A stretch of 31,129 nt of DNA from an uncultured Bacteroidales bacterium (GCA_937906455.1 CALCYT010000049.1:1-31129), one strand, 5' to 3'; counted from the stretch's first letter, positions 15,183 to 23,905 are shown. Numbers and translations: made by a program. The notes: generated by a model from the letters alone, not told the origin.

Positions 15183-15240
15183 CACGCAGAAACAGCAGAT
15201 ATAGCAGAAATATTTCCGCTATTTCTGCTATTTCTGCGTG
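15183..15240. repeat. 58-bp near-perfect palindrome
   Basis: CACGCAGAAA...TTTCTGCGTG with 26 of 29 arm positions complementary; the arms are built of AGCAGAAAT-like units of about 9 bp. It fills the space between the ECF gene and DUF1893. It could terminate the ECF transcript or protect its 3' end, and it may be another dispersed repeat type. Confidence 0.75.
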
Positions 15241-15246
15241 CAATTA

Positions 15247-15756
15247 TTATTTAATGTATTTTACAAAGAGATAACCGCCAATCCATTGAATCAGCATTCC
15301 CGGGATTCCTATGCGGAAATCGGCAAAGCCGGCCATGAACGAGCCTGTGATAAGCCACTCGACCATACTTCCGAAGATTTGGTAAGCCAAAACCACCAAG
15401 AGAATAGTCCAAAGTGACACTTTTTGTGTTTTTTCGGCTATCCAGGCCGCTGAGACGGCGAGAAACACCGACTTGATGAGAATGCTCGGAAGCACCGCAG
15501 CAGCAGGCATCCCGAAAAGCAAACTGTTGACGATTGGCGACAAAACAGCCGTCATCAAACCTACCTTCATGCCATATTTGTAAGAGGCGATGAGCGTGAA
15601 GAAATAAATCGGCAGGAAGATGTGACCGCCATTTGGAATCAGATGACAGAGTTGTGGCAAAATGATGTTGCCGGCGACAAACAAAGTCGCGAAGAGATAA
15701 GTCTTAACCTGGTCAAAATCAAGGTTATAAAGCTTTACTGTTGATGTAGTATTCAT
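15247..15756 (-). CDS. ECF transporter substrate-binding (S) component, substrate unknown
   Basis: A 169-residue hydrophobic protein with about five or six membrane segments (TYLFATLFVAGNIILPQL; GHIFLPIYFFTLIASYKYG; VGLMTAVLSPIVNSLL; ILIKSVFLAVSAAWIAE; LWTILLVVLAYQIFG). The pattern, with NGGHIFLPIYF and LSPIVNSLLFGMPAA, fits ECF vitamin-transporter S components. I chose ATG at 15756 because it overlaps the upstream stop by 4 nt; ATG at 15783 would overlap 31 nt. The energising EcfA/EcfT subunits are not here, so it probably uses a shared module. The substrate likely relates to the reaction of the 406-aa partner. Confidence 0.82.
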   Translation of the reverse strand: MNTTSTVKLYNLDFDQVKTYLFATLFVAGNIILPQLCHLIPNGGHIFLPIYFFTLIASYKYGMKVGLMTAVLSPIVNSLLFGMPAAAVLPSILIKSVFLAVSAAWIAEKTQKVSLWTILLVVLAYQIFGSMVEWLITGSFMAGFADFRIGIPGMLIQWIGGYLFVKYIK

Positions 15757-16973
15757 TTTTTTATTAGTTTGGAGTTTAACCATTCTTTAATTTTATCCAA
15801 TTTCATATAATCGATGTTATCGACAATCCATTCGCGCATTGCCTTTCCAGGCTCGGTTTGCTGCGGATAGCTTATGTAGTCGAGGTCAATATTGAGTGCT
15901 TTCGCCACTTTGTAGCCCATCACCGACCATAGCACGCCTATGTCGCCGATGACCGGAATCGACTTCTCGAGACGCGAGAACGCCGACATCTCCATTCTGA
16001 ACGGGATTTTCGACATCTTTGTCTTTGGCAGACCTTTGTCGATGGCCGCCTGCACCTCGCCAGATTTCTTATCCAAATCCCAAGCTTTTTTGAGGTTTTC
16101 GTCGAGGTCGAAACGAATCAGGGTCTTGTCTTTGAGGCTATAAGTAGGATAGCCGTTCCATGATGCCCAGATGCCGTGACCTGTGTATGTCTCGAACGGA
16201 CCGTCGTGAATCTCCTGTGTGAGTGCCACTGCCGACTCTATGATGACGTCAGCTTCACCGAGCATACGAGAGATACGGTAGCAACGGTCGCTCACCGGGA
16301 TGCTGTCGGCTATGCTGATACCCACCTGGCCGCCGCCTATGAGTTGCGGCACGCTGACGAGGACAGGGACGCCTTTACGTGCGCCTGCGCCGAGCATGGT
16401 ACGCTCATCGCAGCCCCAGCCCACGACTTCCTCGAAAGGCACGTGCTTGGTATGCGCCATCTCCATGATGCTCGCGGCAAGAGTCTCATTGCGCAAACCC
16501 ATAGGATAGGCCATATTGGCAGCCGCCTTGATGATGACGGTACCCTCTTTCTCATTGCAACGCTGCACCAAAGCATCGTCGATTATCATCTCTTTTTTGA
16601 GTTCATCCCATTGAGCATCAGTTAGTTCAGTAAGCTCAAAGATATCACCTCGAGGCATCTTGTCGAAATCGAGAAACTCCTCTCCGATGTCGTGGATGTT
16701 GATACGTTTCACACGGTCGAGCACGCCGCCCATCTCGTGTGAGACGACAGCCGAACTCGTCGTCACTCCATCAATTAGGCCTTTGTTGATGAACTCTGCG
16801 ATGAGAGTGGTGACACCTTCGTGGATGTTAGGACCGCTGCCGGTCACGACCACGATTTTACCACCTTTTTTCTTAGTCTCGACAACTTTATCAATAGCAA
16901 TGTCAAGATAATGCTTTGTCTCTTCGTTTAACGAAGAGTAAAGACTTTCAATAAATTCACTTTCTATTTTCAT
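15753..16973 (-). CDS. Conserved enzyme-like protein of unknown function
   Basis: A 406-residue soluble protein that I do not recognise. The N-terminal third looks like a nucleotide-binding alpha/beta fold (KIVVVTGSGPNIHEG at about residues 38-52, then IDGVTTSSAVVSHEMGG), loosely reminiscent of deoxyhypusine-synthase-type Rossmann enzymes, but I would not assign it. The middle has GTVIIKAAANMAYPMGL, VVGWGCDERTMLGAGARKG and the Gly-rich QLIGGGQVGISIAD; the C-terminus has IPVIGDIGVLWSVMGY. The mix of conserved His, Cys, Asp and Glu suggests an enzyme. Its ATGA overlap with an ECF S component suggests it acts on, or makes, the transported vitamin-like compound. A palindromic element separates it from glnS upstream. 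Confidence 0.8.
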   Translation of the reverse strand: MKIESEFIESLYSSLNEETKHYLDIAIDKVVETKKKGGKIVVVTGSGPNIHEGVTTLIAEFINKGLIDGVTTSSAVVSHEMGGVLDRVKRINIHDIGEEFLDFDKMPRGDIFELTELTDAQWDELKKEMIIDDALVQRCNEKEGTVIIKAAANMAYPMGLRNETLAASIMEMAHTKHVPFEEVVGWGCDERTMLGAGARKGVPVLVSVPQLIGGGQVGISIADSIPVSDRCYRISRMLGEADVIIESAVALTQEIHDGPFETYTGHGIWASWNGYPTYSLKDKTLIRFDLDENLKKAWDLDKKSGEVQAAIDKGLPKTKMSKIPFRMEMSAFSRLEKSIPVIGDIGVLWSVMGYKVAKALNIDLDYISYPQQTEPGKAMREWIVDNIDYMKLDKIKEWLNSKLIKK

Positions 16974-16990
16974 ATATCAATTGTTCTTGT

Positions 16991-17077
16991 CGTCATTTCG
17001 ACCGACTGGGGGAGTGGAGAAATCTCATTCAACTGTTTGAGATTTCTCGATTCCGCTTCGCTCCACTCGAAATGACG
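16991..17077. repeat. Palindromic element between glnS and the 406-aa gene
   Basis: CGTCATTTCGACCGAC at the left, ACTCGAAATGACG at the right, with GAGAAATCTC and GAGATTTCTC as an inner inverted pair around a 10-nt loop (TCAACTGTTT region). It lies 6 nt beyond the glnS stop and 17 nt before the next start, so it may reduce read-through. Confidence 0.85.
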
Positions 17078-17083
17078 AAGTGT

Positions 17084-18823
<1,740 letters not shown>

Positions 18824-18841
18824 AACAATCAGTTTTTCTGT

Positions 18842-18990
18842 CCGTCATTTCGAGCGTAACCTTTTCTTTCCCGTCATTCCGACCGACCGTAGGGAGCGGA
18901 GGAATCTCATTCAATTTCAGGAGATTTCTCCATTTCGCTGCGCTACAGTCGAAATGACGAAGAGAATGACACGCTCCGGTCGAAATGACG
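18842..18990. repeat. Outer palindromic element split by a second copy
   Basis: CCGTCATTTCGAGCG (18842-18856) and CGGTCGAAATGACG (18977-18990) are the two ends of one element, interrupted by a complete copy at 18871-18959. It forms most of the predicted glnS leader. Confidence 0.65.
18871..18959. repeat. Inner palindromic element (nested copy)
   Basis: CCGTCATTCCGACCGACC at the left and CAGTCGAAATGACG at the right, with GGAATCTCATT and GGAGATTTCTCC inside: a full-length 89-bp copy embedded in the 18842-18990 element. Confidence 0.8.
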
Positions 18991-19010
18991 TGAGTGAATG
19001 TTTTAAACCG

Positions 19011-19018
19011 CAAAATTA
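19011..19018 (-). promoter_or_regulatory. -7 box of glnS
   Basis: The minus strand reads TAATTTTG, about 188 nt before the glnS start. No clear -33 TTTG. The only gene-proximal alternative would lie within the repeat, where I see no TAnnTTTG. Confidence 0.4.
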
Positions 19019-19102
19019 ATTATTTTTACAAAATTTTCCATACATTTTTTCAAAAATTTTGTAATTTTACGTCCTGAAATAACGGTAAAAACAATTATTG
19101 TC

Positions 19103-19627
19103 ATGAATTACTTAGACATTATCATCGGTATCATATTGATACTCTTCGCCTTAGGCGGATTAAGAAACGGTATCATCAAAGAAGCGTTCTCGCTTGTGGC
19201 GTTTCTTGGCGGAATTTACGGAGCCATCAGGCTTTCCGACATTGTAGGGAAATGGCTCTCGAACCTGATAGAGGTGAGTCAGGAGTGGATGTCAGTGATT
19301 TCATTCATCATCGTATTTATAGCTTTGGCATTGTTAATCAATTGGTTAGGAAACATATTATCCAATTTGGTCGCATCGTTGAACCTCGGCTTTATTGATA
19401 AAATAGGAGGTGTTGTGTTTGGTGTGGCGAAAGGTTTCCTGCTTGTCGGGGTGTTGATTTTGCTTCTCGATTTCTTTGGGATTAAAGACGCGTTGAAGGA
19501 GGAAACGCGTGAAAACTCCAAGCTTTACAAGTATTCCGAGAAGGTGGCGGCTTGGATTTACGAGAACAAGGACGACTTGATACAAGACATTGACCAACAA
19601 TATAAAAAGATAGAAGAAGTGATTTAG
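19103..19627 (+). CDS. cvpA: CvpA family membrane protein
   Basis: A 174-residue inner-membrane protein with four hydrophobic segments (about residues 4-20, 27-45, 62-82, 100-122). It has the family's pattern MNYLDIIIGIILILFALGGLRNGIIKE, and FIDKIGGVVFGVAKGFLLVG is the conserved third-loop block. CvpA proteins are linked to colicin V production and envelope stress tolerance; the biochemical role is unsettled. The charged C-terminus (YENKDDLIQDIDQQYKKIEEVI) is probably cytoplasmic. A hairpin terminator follows. The promoter is weak: TAATTTTA at 19062-19069 deviates at the last base. Confidence 0.92.
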   Translation: MNYLDIIIGIILILFALGGLRNGIIKEAFSLVAFLGGIYGAIRLSDIVGKWLSNLIEVSQEWMSVISFIIVFIALALLINWLGNILSNLVASLNLGFIDKIGGVVFGVAKGFLLVGVLILLLDFFGIKDALKEETRENSKLYKYSEKVAAWIYENKDDLIQDIDQQYKKIEEVI

Positions 19628-19666
19628 AGGCTTCTTATCGAAATTAATGCTATTTTGCAAACGCCA

Positions 19667-19693
19667 ATCATGTCAAAAAATGACGTGATTTTT
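19667..19693 (+). terminator. Terminator after cvpA
   Basis: ATCATGTCA (19667-19675) pairs with TGACGTGAT (19681-19689), with one G-U pair and a five-base A loop, followed by a short T run (19689-19693). Confidence 0.65.
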
Positions 19694-19750
19694 ATGTTGT
19701 AGATATGGCACTTAAATGCAAAATCCATGTCTATTACAAATATTATTTTG

Positions 19751-19758
19751 TAATTTTG
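19751..19758 (+). promoter_or_regulatory. -7 box of the LD-carboxypeptidase gene, leaderless arrangement
   Basis: TAATTTTGCATCATG: the -7 box TAATTTTG ends 4 nt before the start codon at 19763, so the transcript should start at or beside the ATG. It is the same junction as at DUF3109 (shared TTTGCATCATG). Confidence 0.6.
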
Positions 19759-19762
19759 CATC

Positions 19763-20632
19763 ATGAAAACTCCACCATATTTGAAAAAAGGCTCCAAGAT
19801 AGCACTCGTGGCGCCGGCGCGTAAAATCTCACGCGAAGAGATTGCCTGTGCCGTGGCGTGGATTGAGAAAAAAGACTTTGTTCCCGTTTACGATGACCGC
19901 TTATTCGCTGAGTATCATCAACTTGCAGGCGATGACGACTTTCGCGCAAGCGTGCTTCAACAATATCTCGACAGAGACGACATCGATGCCATTTTGTGCG
20001 TGAGAGGAGGCTATGGCACCATAAGAATCATCGACAAACTCGATTTCACCGGTTTCGGGAAACATCCGAAATGGATTGTGGGCTACAGCGACGTGACGGT
20101 GCTTCATGCCAAGATGCAACAGCTTGGTTATCAGAGCATTCACGGCACTATGGCGATAAATTTCGAGAAGAACACCAAAGAAGCGTTGGAGACGCTGTAT
20201 GAGGCTCTCACCAACCCGTCATTTCGACCGAAGTCGAGAAATCTCCTGCAATTGAATGAGATTTCTCCATTCCGCTCCGCTCCAGTCGAAATGACGGGAG
20301 AAATCGTCGGCGGCAACCTCTCCGTCCTCTATTCATTGCTCGGCTCCGACCTGTTTCCGGAGACTGACGGTAAAGTGTTGTTTATCGAGGATTTAGACGA
20401 ATATCTTTATCATATCGACCGAATGATGACGGCGTTGAAACGAGCCGGCAAGCTCGCTCGCCTGAAAGCGCTGATGGTGGGAGCGTTCAGCGACATGCAC
20501 GACAACACCATACCGTTCGGCATGACAGCCAAGGAAATAATCTTCGAGAAGGTGAAAGACTACGGCTACCCTGTCATCTGGGACTATCCCGCCGGACACA
20601 TTGATGATAATAGGGCCATAGTTTTGGGGTAG
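19763..20632 (+). CDS. LD-carboxypeptidase (S66 family) with an in-frame repeat and a clipped C-terminus
   Basis: A 289-residue cytoplasmic peptidase of the LdcA/MccF family, which trims the terminal D-Ala from tetrapeptides during murein recycling. The triad is visible: Ser109 in VGYSDVTVLH, Glu209 in FIEDLDEYLYHIDRM and His279 in PAGHIDDN. Two features are odd. Residues about 152-179 (PSFRPKSRNLL...PVEMTG) are encoded by an 84-bp palindromic element in frame, between the N-terminal domain and the conserved GEIVGGNLSVLYSLLGS. The protein also stops at NRAIVLG, where homologs as I know them run on for about 15-25 residues; the stop coincides with the first unit of an octamer array. Because the triad is complete it may still be active. 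Confidence 0.92.
   Translation: MKTPPYLKKGSKIALVAPARKISREEIACAVAWIEKKDFVPVYDDRLFAEYHQLAGDDDFRASVLQQYLDRDDIDAILCVRGGYGTIRIIDKLDFTGFGKHPKWIVGYSDVTVLHAKMQQLGYQSIHGTMAINFEKNTKEALETLYEALTNPSFRPKSRNLLQLNEISPFRSAPVEMTGEIVGGNLSVLYSLLGSDLFPETDGKVLFIEDLDEYLYHIDRMMTALKRAGKLARLKALMVGAFSDMHDNTIPFGMTAKEIIFEKVKDYGYPVIWDYPAGHIDDNRAIVLG
20215..20298. repeat. Palindromic element inserted in frame in the LD-carboxypeptidase gene
   Basis: Perfect 14-bp terminal inverted repeats, CCCGTCATTTCGAC (20215-20228) and GTCGAAATGACGGG (20285-20298). The length of 84 bp is exactly 28 codons, and the inner GAGAAATCTCC/GGAGATTTCTC-type pair is present. It is open in the host gene's frame. Confidence 0.92.
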
Positions 20633-20683
20633 TTATTCAGTTGTTCAGTTATTCAGTTGTTCAGTTATTCAGTTGTTCAGTTA
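20632..20683. repeat. Octamer tandem array GTTRTTCA
   Basis: GTTATTCA and GTTGTTCA alternate three times (six units), then GTTA. The G of the LD-carboxypeptidase stop TAG is the first base of the array. The last unit is the left arm of the radA terminator stem. Confidence 0.92.
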
Positions 20684-20703
20684 AAACTGACTAACTGAAC
20701 AAC
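20672..20703. terminator. Stem-loop at the radA 3' end
   Basis: Perfect 12-bp inverted repeat GTTGTTCAGTTA (20672-20683) / TAACTGAACAAC (20692-20703) with an eight-base loop. The right arm includes the last codons and stop region of radA (minus strand). On the minus strand the loop contributes a short T run only. Confidence 0.7.
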
Positions 20704-22061
20704 TCTTTGAACAGTTGACCTATTGTGGCTGTCGGCACCACTTTGATGTGGAATTTGCCGGTGTCGAGGCCTTTTGCGCTGTATTTCGAGATAAAAATCT
20801 TATCGAATCCGAGTTTGTCGGCTTCTGCTATGCGTGCTTCCACGCGGTTCACGGCTCTCACTTCGCCTGAGAGTCCCACCTCGGCCGCAAAAGCGCATCG
20901 TCCGTCGATGGCGATGTCTTCGCTTGATGACAGCACTGCCGCCACCACTGCGAGGTCCATGGCGGGGTCATCGACACGCAAGCCGCCCGCGATGTTGAGG
21001 AACACGTCTTTTGCGCCGAGGCGGAATCCCGCGCGTTTTTCGAGCACGGCGAGGAGCATATTAAGACGGCGGGTGTCGAAGCCTGTGCTGGAGCGTTGCG
21101 GGGTGCCGTAAGCCGCCGAGCTGACAAGTGCCTGTGTCTCCACGAGCATCGGGCGCAAGCCCTCCACCATAGCGGCGATGGCTATGCCGCTGACCGACGT
21201 CTCACGTTGCGAGAGCAGTATCTCACTCGGGTTTCTCACCTCGCGCAAGCCCTCGGCGTTCATCTCAAAGATGCCGAGTTCCGACGACGAGCCGAAACGG
21301 TTTTTCACCGTGCGCAAGATACGGAAACCATAATGGCGGTCGCCTTCAAACTGCAGCACGGTATCGACGATATGTTCCAAAATCTTAGGTCCTGCGATGG
21401 TGCCGTCCTTGGTGATATGTCCGATGAGAAACACCGGCACATGTAACGATTTTGCTATTTTGTTCATCTCCGCCGCCGTCTCTCGAATCTGGCTGATGCT
21501 GCCTGCGGTAGCCTCCACCGATGGCGACTCCAAGGTCTGAATAGAGTCGATTATCACTATGTCAGGCTGCACCTCTTTGACGCTTTTTAAGATGTCTTGA
21601 GTGTCTGTCTCGTTGAGAATCAGACAGTTGTCATTTTTTATCCCTATTCTGTCGGCCCGCATCTTTATTTGTTGGCGGCTCTCCTCGCCGGAGACATACA
21701 ACACCTTTTTATTAATATGCAGTGCCATCTGAAGGAGCAGCGTCGATTTTCCTATTCCCGGCTCGCCACCGAGAAGTATCAGAGAGCCTGGCACGAGACC
21801 GCCGCCAAGCACGCGGTTAAGCTCCTCATAACCCAAGTCAAGACGCTCCTCCTGTGCGCTTGTGACCTCGCGAATAGGAGTGGGCTTGCTTTTAAAACTC
21901 TGAATATCAATATCTTTAGAAACGGCCTTACTGTCTTTCCCTGTCACCACCGTTTCCTCTACATAGCTGTTCCACGCTCCGCATCCCGGGCAATGACCTA
22001 TCCATTTCGGCGATTCATTGCCGCATTCCTTGCAAAAAAATACCGTTTTCACCTTTGACAT
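20691..22061 (-). CDS. radA: DNA repair protein RadA
   Basis: A 456-residue RecA-like branch-migration ATPase used in recombination repair. The N-terminal Cys4 zinc finger is Cys10, Cys13, Cys24, Cys27 (CKECGNESPKWIGHCPGCG). Walker A is GGEPGIGKST (Lys105), Walker B is IVIIDSIQT, and the RadA-specific KNRFGSSSELG follows. The C-terminal third is the Lon-protease-like domain (DVFLNIAGGLRVDDPAMDL). Full length. A TATCTTTG -7 box lies 60 nt upstream on the minus strand. It is convergent with the LD-carboxypeptidase gene. Confidence 0.97.
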   Translation of the reverse strand: MSKVKTVFFCKECGNESPKWIGHCPGCGAWNSYVEETVVTGKDSKAVSKDIDIQSFKSKPTPIREVTSAQEERLDLGYEELNRVLGGGLVPGSLILLGGEPGIGKSTLLLQMALHINKKVLYVSGEESRQQIKMRADRIGIKNDNCLILNETDTQDILKSVKEVQPDIVIIDSIQTLESPSVEATAGSISQIRETAAEMNKIAKSLHVPVFLIGHITKDGTIAGPKILEHIVDTVLQFEGDRHYGFRILRTVKNRFGSSSELGIFEMNAEGLREVRNPSEILLSQRETSVSGIAIAAMVEGLRPMLVETQALVSSAAYGTPQRSSTGFDTRRLNMLLAVLEKRAGFRLGAKDVFLNIAGGLRVDDPAMDLAVVAAVLSSSEDIAIDGRCAFAAEVGLSGEVRAVNRVEARIAEADKLGFDKIFISKYSAKGLDTGKFHIKVVPTATIGQLFKELFS

Positions 22062-22070
22062 AACTCGTGT

Positions 22071-22086
22071 CGTTTCGACCGAAATG
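22071..22086. repeat. Possible collapsed remnant of the palindromic element
   Basis: CGTTTCGACCGAAATG is a 14-of-16 palindrome that looks like the two ends of the CGTCATTTCGA element joined without its middle. It lies in the predicted radA leader. Short, so chance is possible. Confidence 0.3.
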
Positions 22087-22121
22087 GAAAATTTTCTTTC
22101 CGGTCAGTTACTAATATTCTG

Positions 22122-22129
22122 CAAAGATA
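22122..22129 (-). promoter_or_regulatory. -7 box of radA
   Basis: The minus strand reads TATCTTTG 60 nt before the radA start. No TTTG at -33. The remaining gap to 22260 shows nothing else. Confidence 0.55.
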
Positions 22130-22260
22130 CTACTTTTTCACCCTTGAGCGTCCATTTTTTGAGGAAAAAGTTGCTGTCTGCTTATGAAAAATTCCGATGG
22201 TTGCGGCTTTGCTTTCATTCGCAGGCTTCGATAAAGTTAGGGTTACGGACAGCTGTGATT

Positions 22261-22701
22261 CTATTTTTCACTCAGTTTCAGGATAATGTCGTCGAGCATT
22301 TTATACAGCTCAGGTGCCGTCTTCGCCGTCACGCTCTGGCAGATGACGGCGTTACCCACGGTAAGCGGCACTGTGGCGAGCTCGTCTTGCAGCCTGCGGC
22401 CTTTCTCGGTGAGTGCGACAATCATCCGGCGGGCGTCCTCAGTGCTTTTGGTGCGCGTCAAGACGCCTTCCTTCTCCATGCGTTGCAGCAGCGGCGTGAT
22501 GGTGTTGGTGGCTAAAAACAGCCGTTTGGCGATGTCGTTCACCGGCTGGGCGTCGTTCTCCCACAGGACCAGCAGCACGAGATACTGCGGGTAGGTGAGA
22601 CCATGCTTAGAGAGCAGCGGGTGATACGCCTGTGTGAGAAGGCGCGAAGCGGTGTAAAGCCTGAAACAGAGCTGGTTATCTAACAAAAACTCCGGTCTCA
22701 T
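22261..22701 (-). CDS. MarR-family regulator of the OhrR type
   Basis: A 146-residue winged-helix repressor. Its N-terminus LLDNQLCFRLYTASRLLTQAY matches the OhrR subgroup, in which the Cys of NQLCF (Cys12 here) is oxidised by organic peroxides and releases DNA. The family's TYPQYLVLLVLWE block follows, then the winged HTH (VNDIAKRLFLATNTITPLLQRMEKEGVLTR). It is the last gene of a three-gene run behind a glutathione peroxidase instead of the usual ohr, which it overlaps by 1 nt (TGATG). It probably represses its own operon through the palindrome at 23841-23856. Confidence 0.92.
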   Translation of the reverse strand: MRPEFLLDNQLCFRLYTASRLLTQAYHPLLSKHGLTYPQYLVLLVLWENDAQPVNDIAKRLFLATNTITPLLQRMEKEGVLTRTKSTEDARRMIVALTEKGRRLQDELATVPLTVGNAVICQSVTAKTAPELYKMLDDIILKLSEK

Positions 22702-23318
22702 CAGAGCATTTCCTTAACGTCGTTCTCGAAGTCGGAAGGCTCGGCGGTAGGCGGGAAACGCTTGATGGTGTTGCCGTCGCGTGAGATGAGGAACTTGGTG
22801 AAGTTCCATAAGATGTCGCTGTCTTTCTCCACGCTCTTGCTGATGCCTTTCAACATCGTATGCGTCGCCTTGGCTTTCAAGCCTTTGTATTCCTCGTTCG
22901 GAGCCTTCGATTTCAGATATTCGAAGATAGGCTCAGCGTCCTTGCCGTTGACGTCAACCTTCTTCATCAGAGGGAAGGTGACGCCATGGTTGATGCGGCA
23001 GAACTCAGCTATCTCCTCGTCGGTACCCGGTTCCTGATGCGCAAACTGGTCGCATGGGAAGCCGATGACGACCAATCCCTGGTCTTTGTATTTCTGGTAA
23101 AGCTCCTCCAGACCGTCGTATTGTGGTGTGAAACCGCATTTTGAGGCGGTATTGACAATCAACAGGACACTGCCCTTGTATTGTGCCATGTCCACTTCCT
23201 CGCCTTTGTTGTTCAAGGCCTTGAAATCATAAATCGTATTCATTTTCTTAGTGTTTTGTGCGCATGACGTCACGACCATGACGAGTCCGACAATCATGCT
23301 GACGACGATTTTTCTCAT
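22701..23318 (-). CDS. Glutathione-peroxidase-family thiol peroxidase, lipoprotein
   Basis: A 205-residue peroxidase with a lipoprotein signal (MRKIVVSMIVGLVMVVTSC, Cys19). The active-site Cys61 is in NTASKCGFTPQY, the second cysteine is in FPCDQF (Cys89), Gln95 is in HQEPG, and WNFTKFL completes the tetrad. It contains Cys rather than selenocysteine, so it is probably thioredoxin-dependent, acting at the envelope on H2O2 and lipid peroxides. I place the start at 23318; upstream in-frame codons overlap the ferritin-like gene and encode no signal peptide. It is 2 nt after the ferritin-like gene. Confidence 0.93.
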   Translation of the reverse strand: MRKIVVSMIVGLVMVVTSCAQNTKKMNTIYDFKALNNKGEEVDMAQYKGSVLLIVNTASKCGFTPQYDGLEELYQKYKDQGLVVIGFPCDQFAHQEPGTDEEIAEFCRINHGVTFPLMKKVDVNGKDAEPIFEYLKSKAPNEEYKGLKAKATHTMLKGISKSVEKDSDILWNFTKFLISRDGNTIKRFPPTAEPSDFENDVKEML

Positions 23319-23320
23319 TG

Positions 23321-23776
23321 TTACATTTGCTTTCTGAGCCAGTTCTGGTAGCCGATTCTCTCGATGAGGTCGAGTTGTTGCTCGCTCCAGTACATGTCTT
23401 CCTCTTCGTCTTTCAGATATTCCTTCATGATGTCGAAGGTGGTGATGTCTTCGCAGATTTCGTTCATGCACTTCCGCAGGAATTCGATGCCTTGGATGGA
23501 GACTTGCAGCTCAGCTTTGACATACTCGCAAGGCTCGGTGATGATTTTGCCTTCGGGACGCATCTCGTGCCTCACTTCGCCACCGAGGTCGAGGATACGG
23601 TCGATGAACTTGTCAACCCAACCCATTTCCTCCTCATGATGGCCGGTGTATTTGGTGCCGAGCTTCTCAAAACCGATGGAGCTGAAGAGTTTGCCTTGGA
23701 GTTTGTGTCCGAAAGCCTGATTTGAAAGATGTGTTACGAAAAACTGTAACGCGTTGATTGATTTTTGTTTATCCAT
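23321..23776 (-). CDS. Bacterioferritin-like protein with altered ferroxidase residues
   Basis: A 151-residue four-helix protein. The C-terminal half matches bacterioferritin (YLKDEEEDMYWSEQQLDLIERIGYQNWL against Bfr DEEEHIDWLE..LDLI..GLQNYL), and GFEKLGTKYTGHHEEEMGWVDKFIDRIL matches helix B. By alignment from memory, the two ExxH diiron motifs read EMGW (residues 50-53) and EEED (124-127), and the first helix has no Glu where Bfr has Glu18. Met51, in the heme-ligand position, is kept. It may store iron differently or not oxidise iron. It is the first gene of the operon with gpx and the OhrR-like regulator. Confidence 0.82.
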   Translation of the reverse strand: MDKQKSINALQFFVTHLSNQAFGHKLQGKLFSSIGFEKLGTKYTGHHEEEMGWVDKFIDRILDLGGEVRHEMRPEGKIITEPCEYVKAELQVSIQGIEFLRKCMNEICEDITTFDIMKEYLKDEEEDMYWSEQQLDLIERIGYQNWLRKQM

Positions 23777-23805
23777 AATTATAAATTTTAAGATGTTAAA
23801 AAATT

Positions 23806-23856
23806 ATATCGTTCACGCCACAAAATTACAAAAAAATATTATATCGTGTACGATAT
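23806..23856 (-). promoter_or_regulatory. Promoter with two probable operator sites for the peroxide operon
   Basis: The -7 box is TAATTTTG on the minus strand (23821-23828). A perfect palindrome ATATCGT-GT-ACGATAT (23841-23856) sits exactly over the -33 position, and a second, degenerate copy ATATCGTTCACG (23806-23817) lies just downstream of the -7 box. The two sites flank the promoter, as expected for a repressor such as the operon's own OhrR-like protein. Confidence 0.65.
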
Positions 23857-23905
23857 TTTTAAAAAAATGTTTTTTCCAAAATGCGAGGATATTGTTAAAA
23901 TTGTA

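Noticed and set aside
22701..23471. Longer start for the peroxidase with a His/Arg-rich N-terminus
   Set aside because: The extension overlaps the ferritin-like gene by about 150 nt. Starting at 23318 gives a clean lipoprotein signal.
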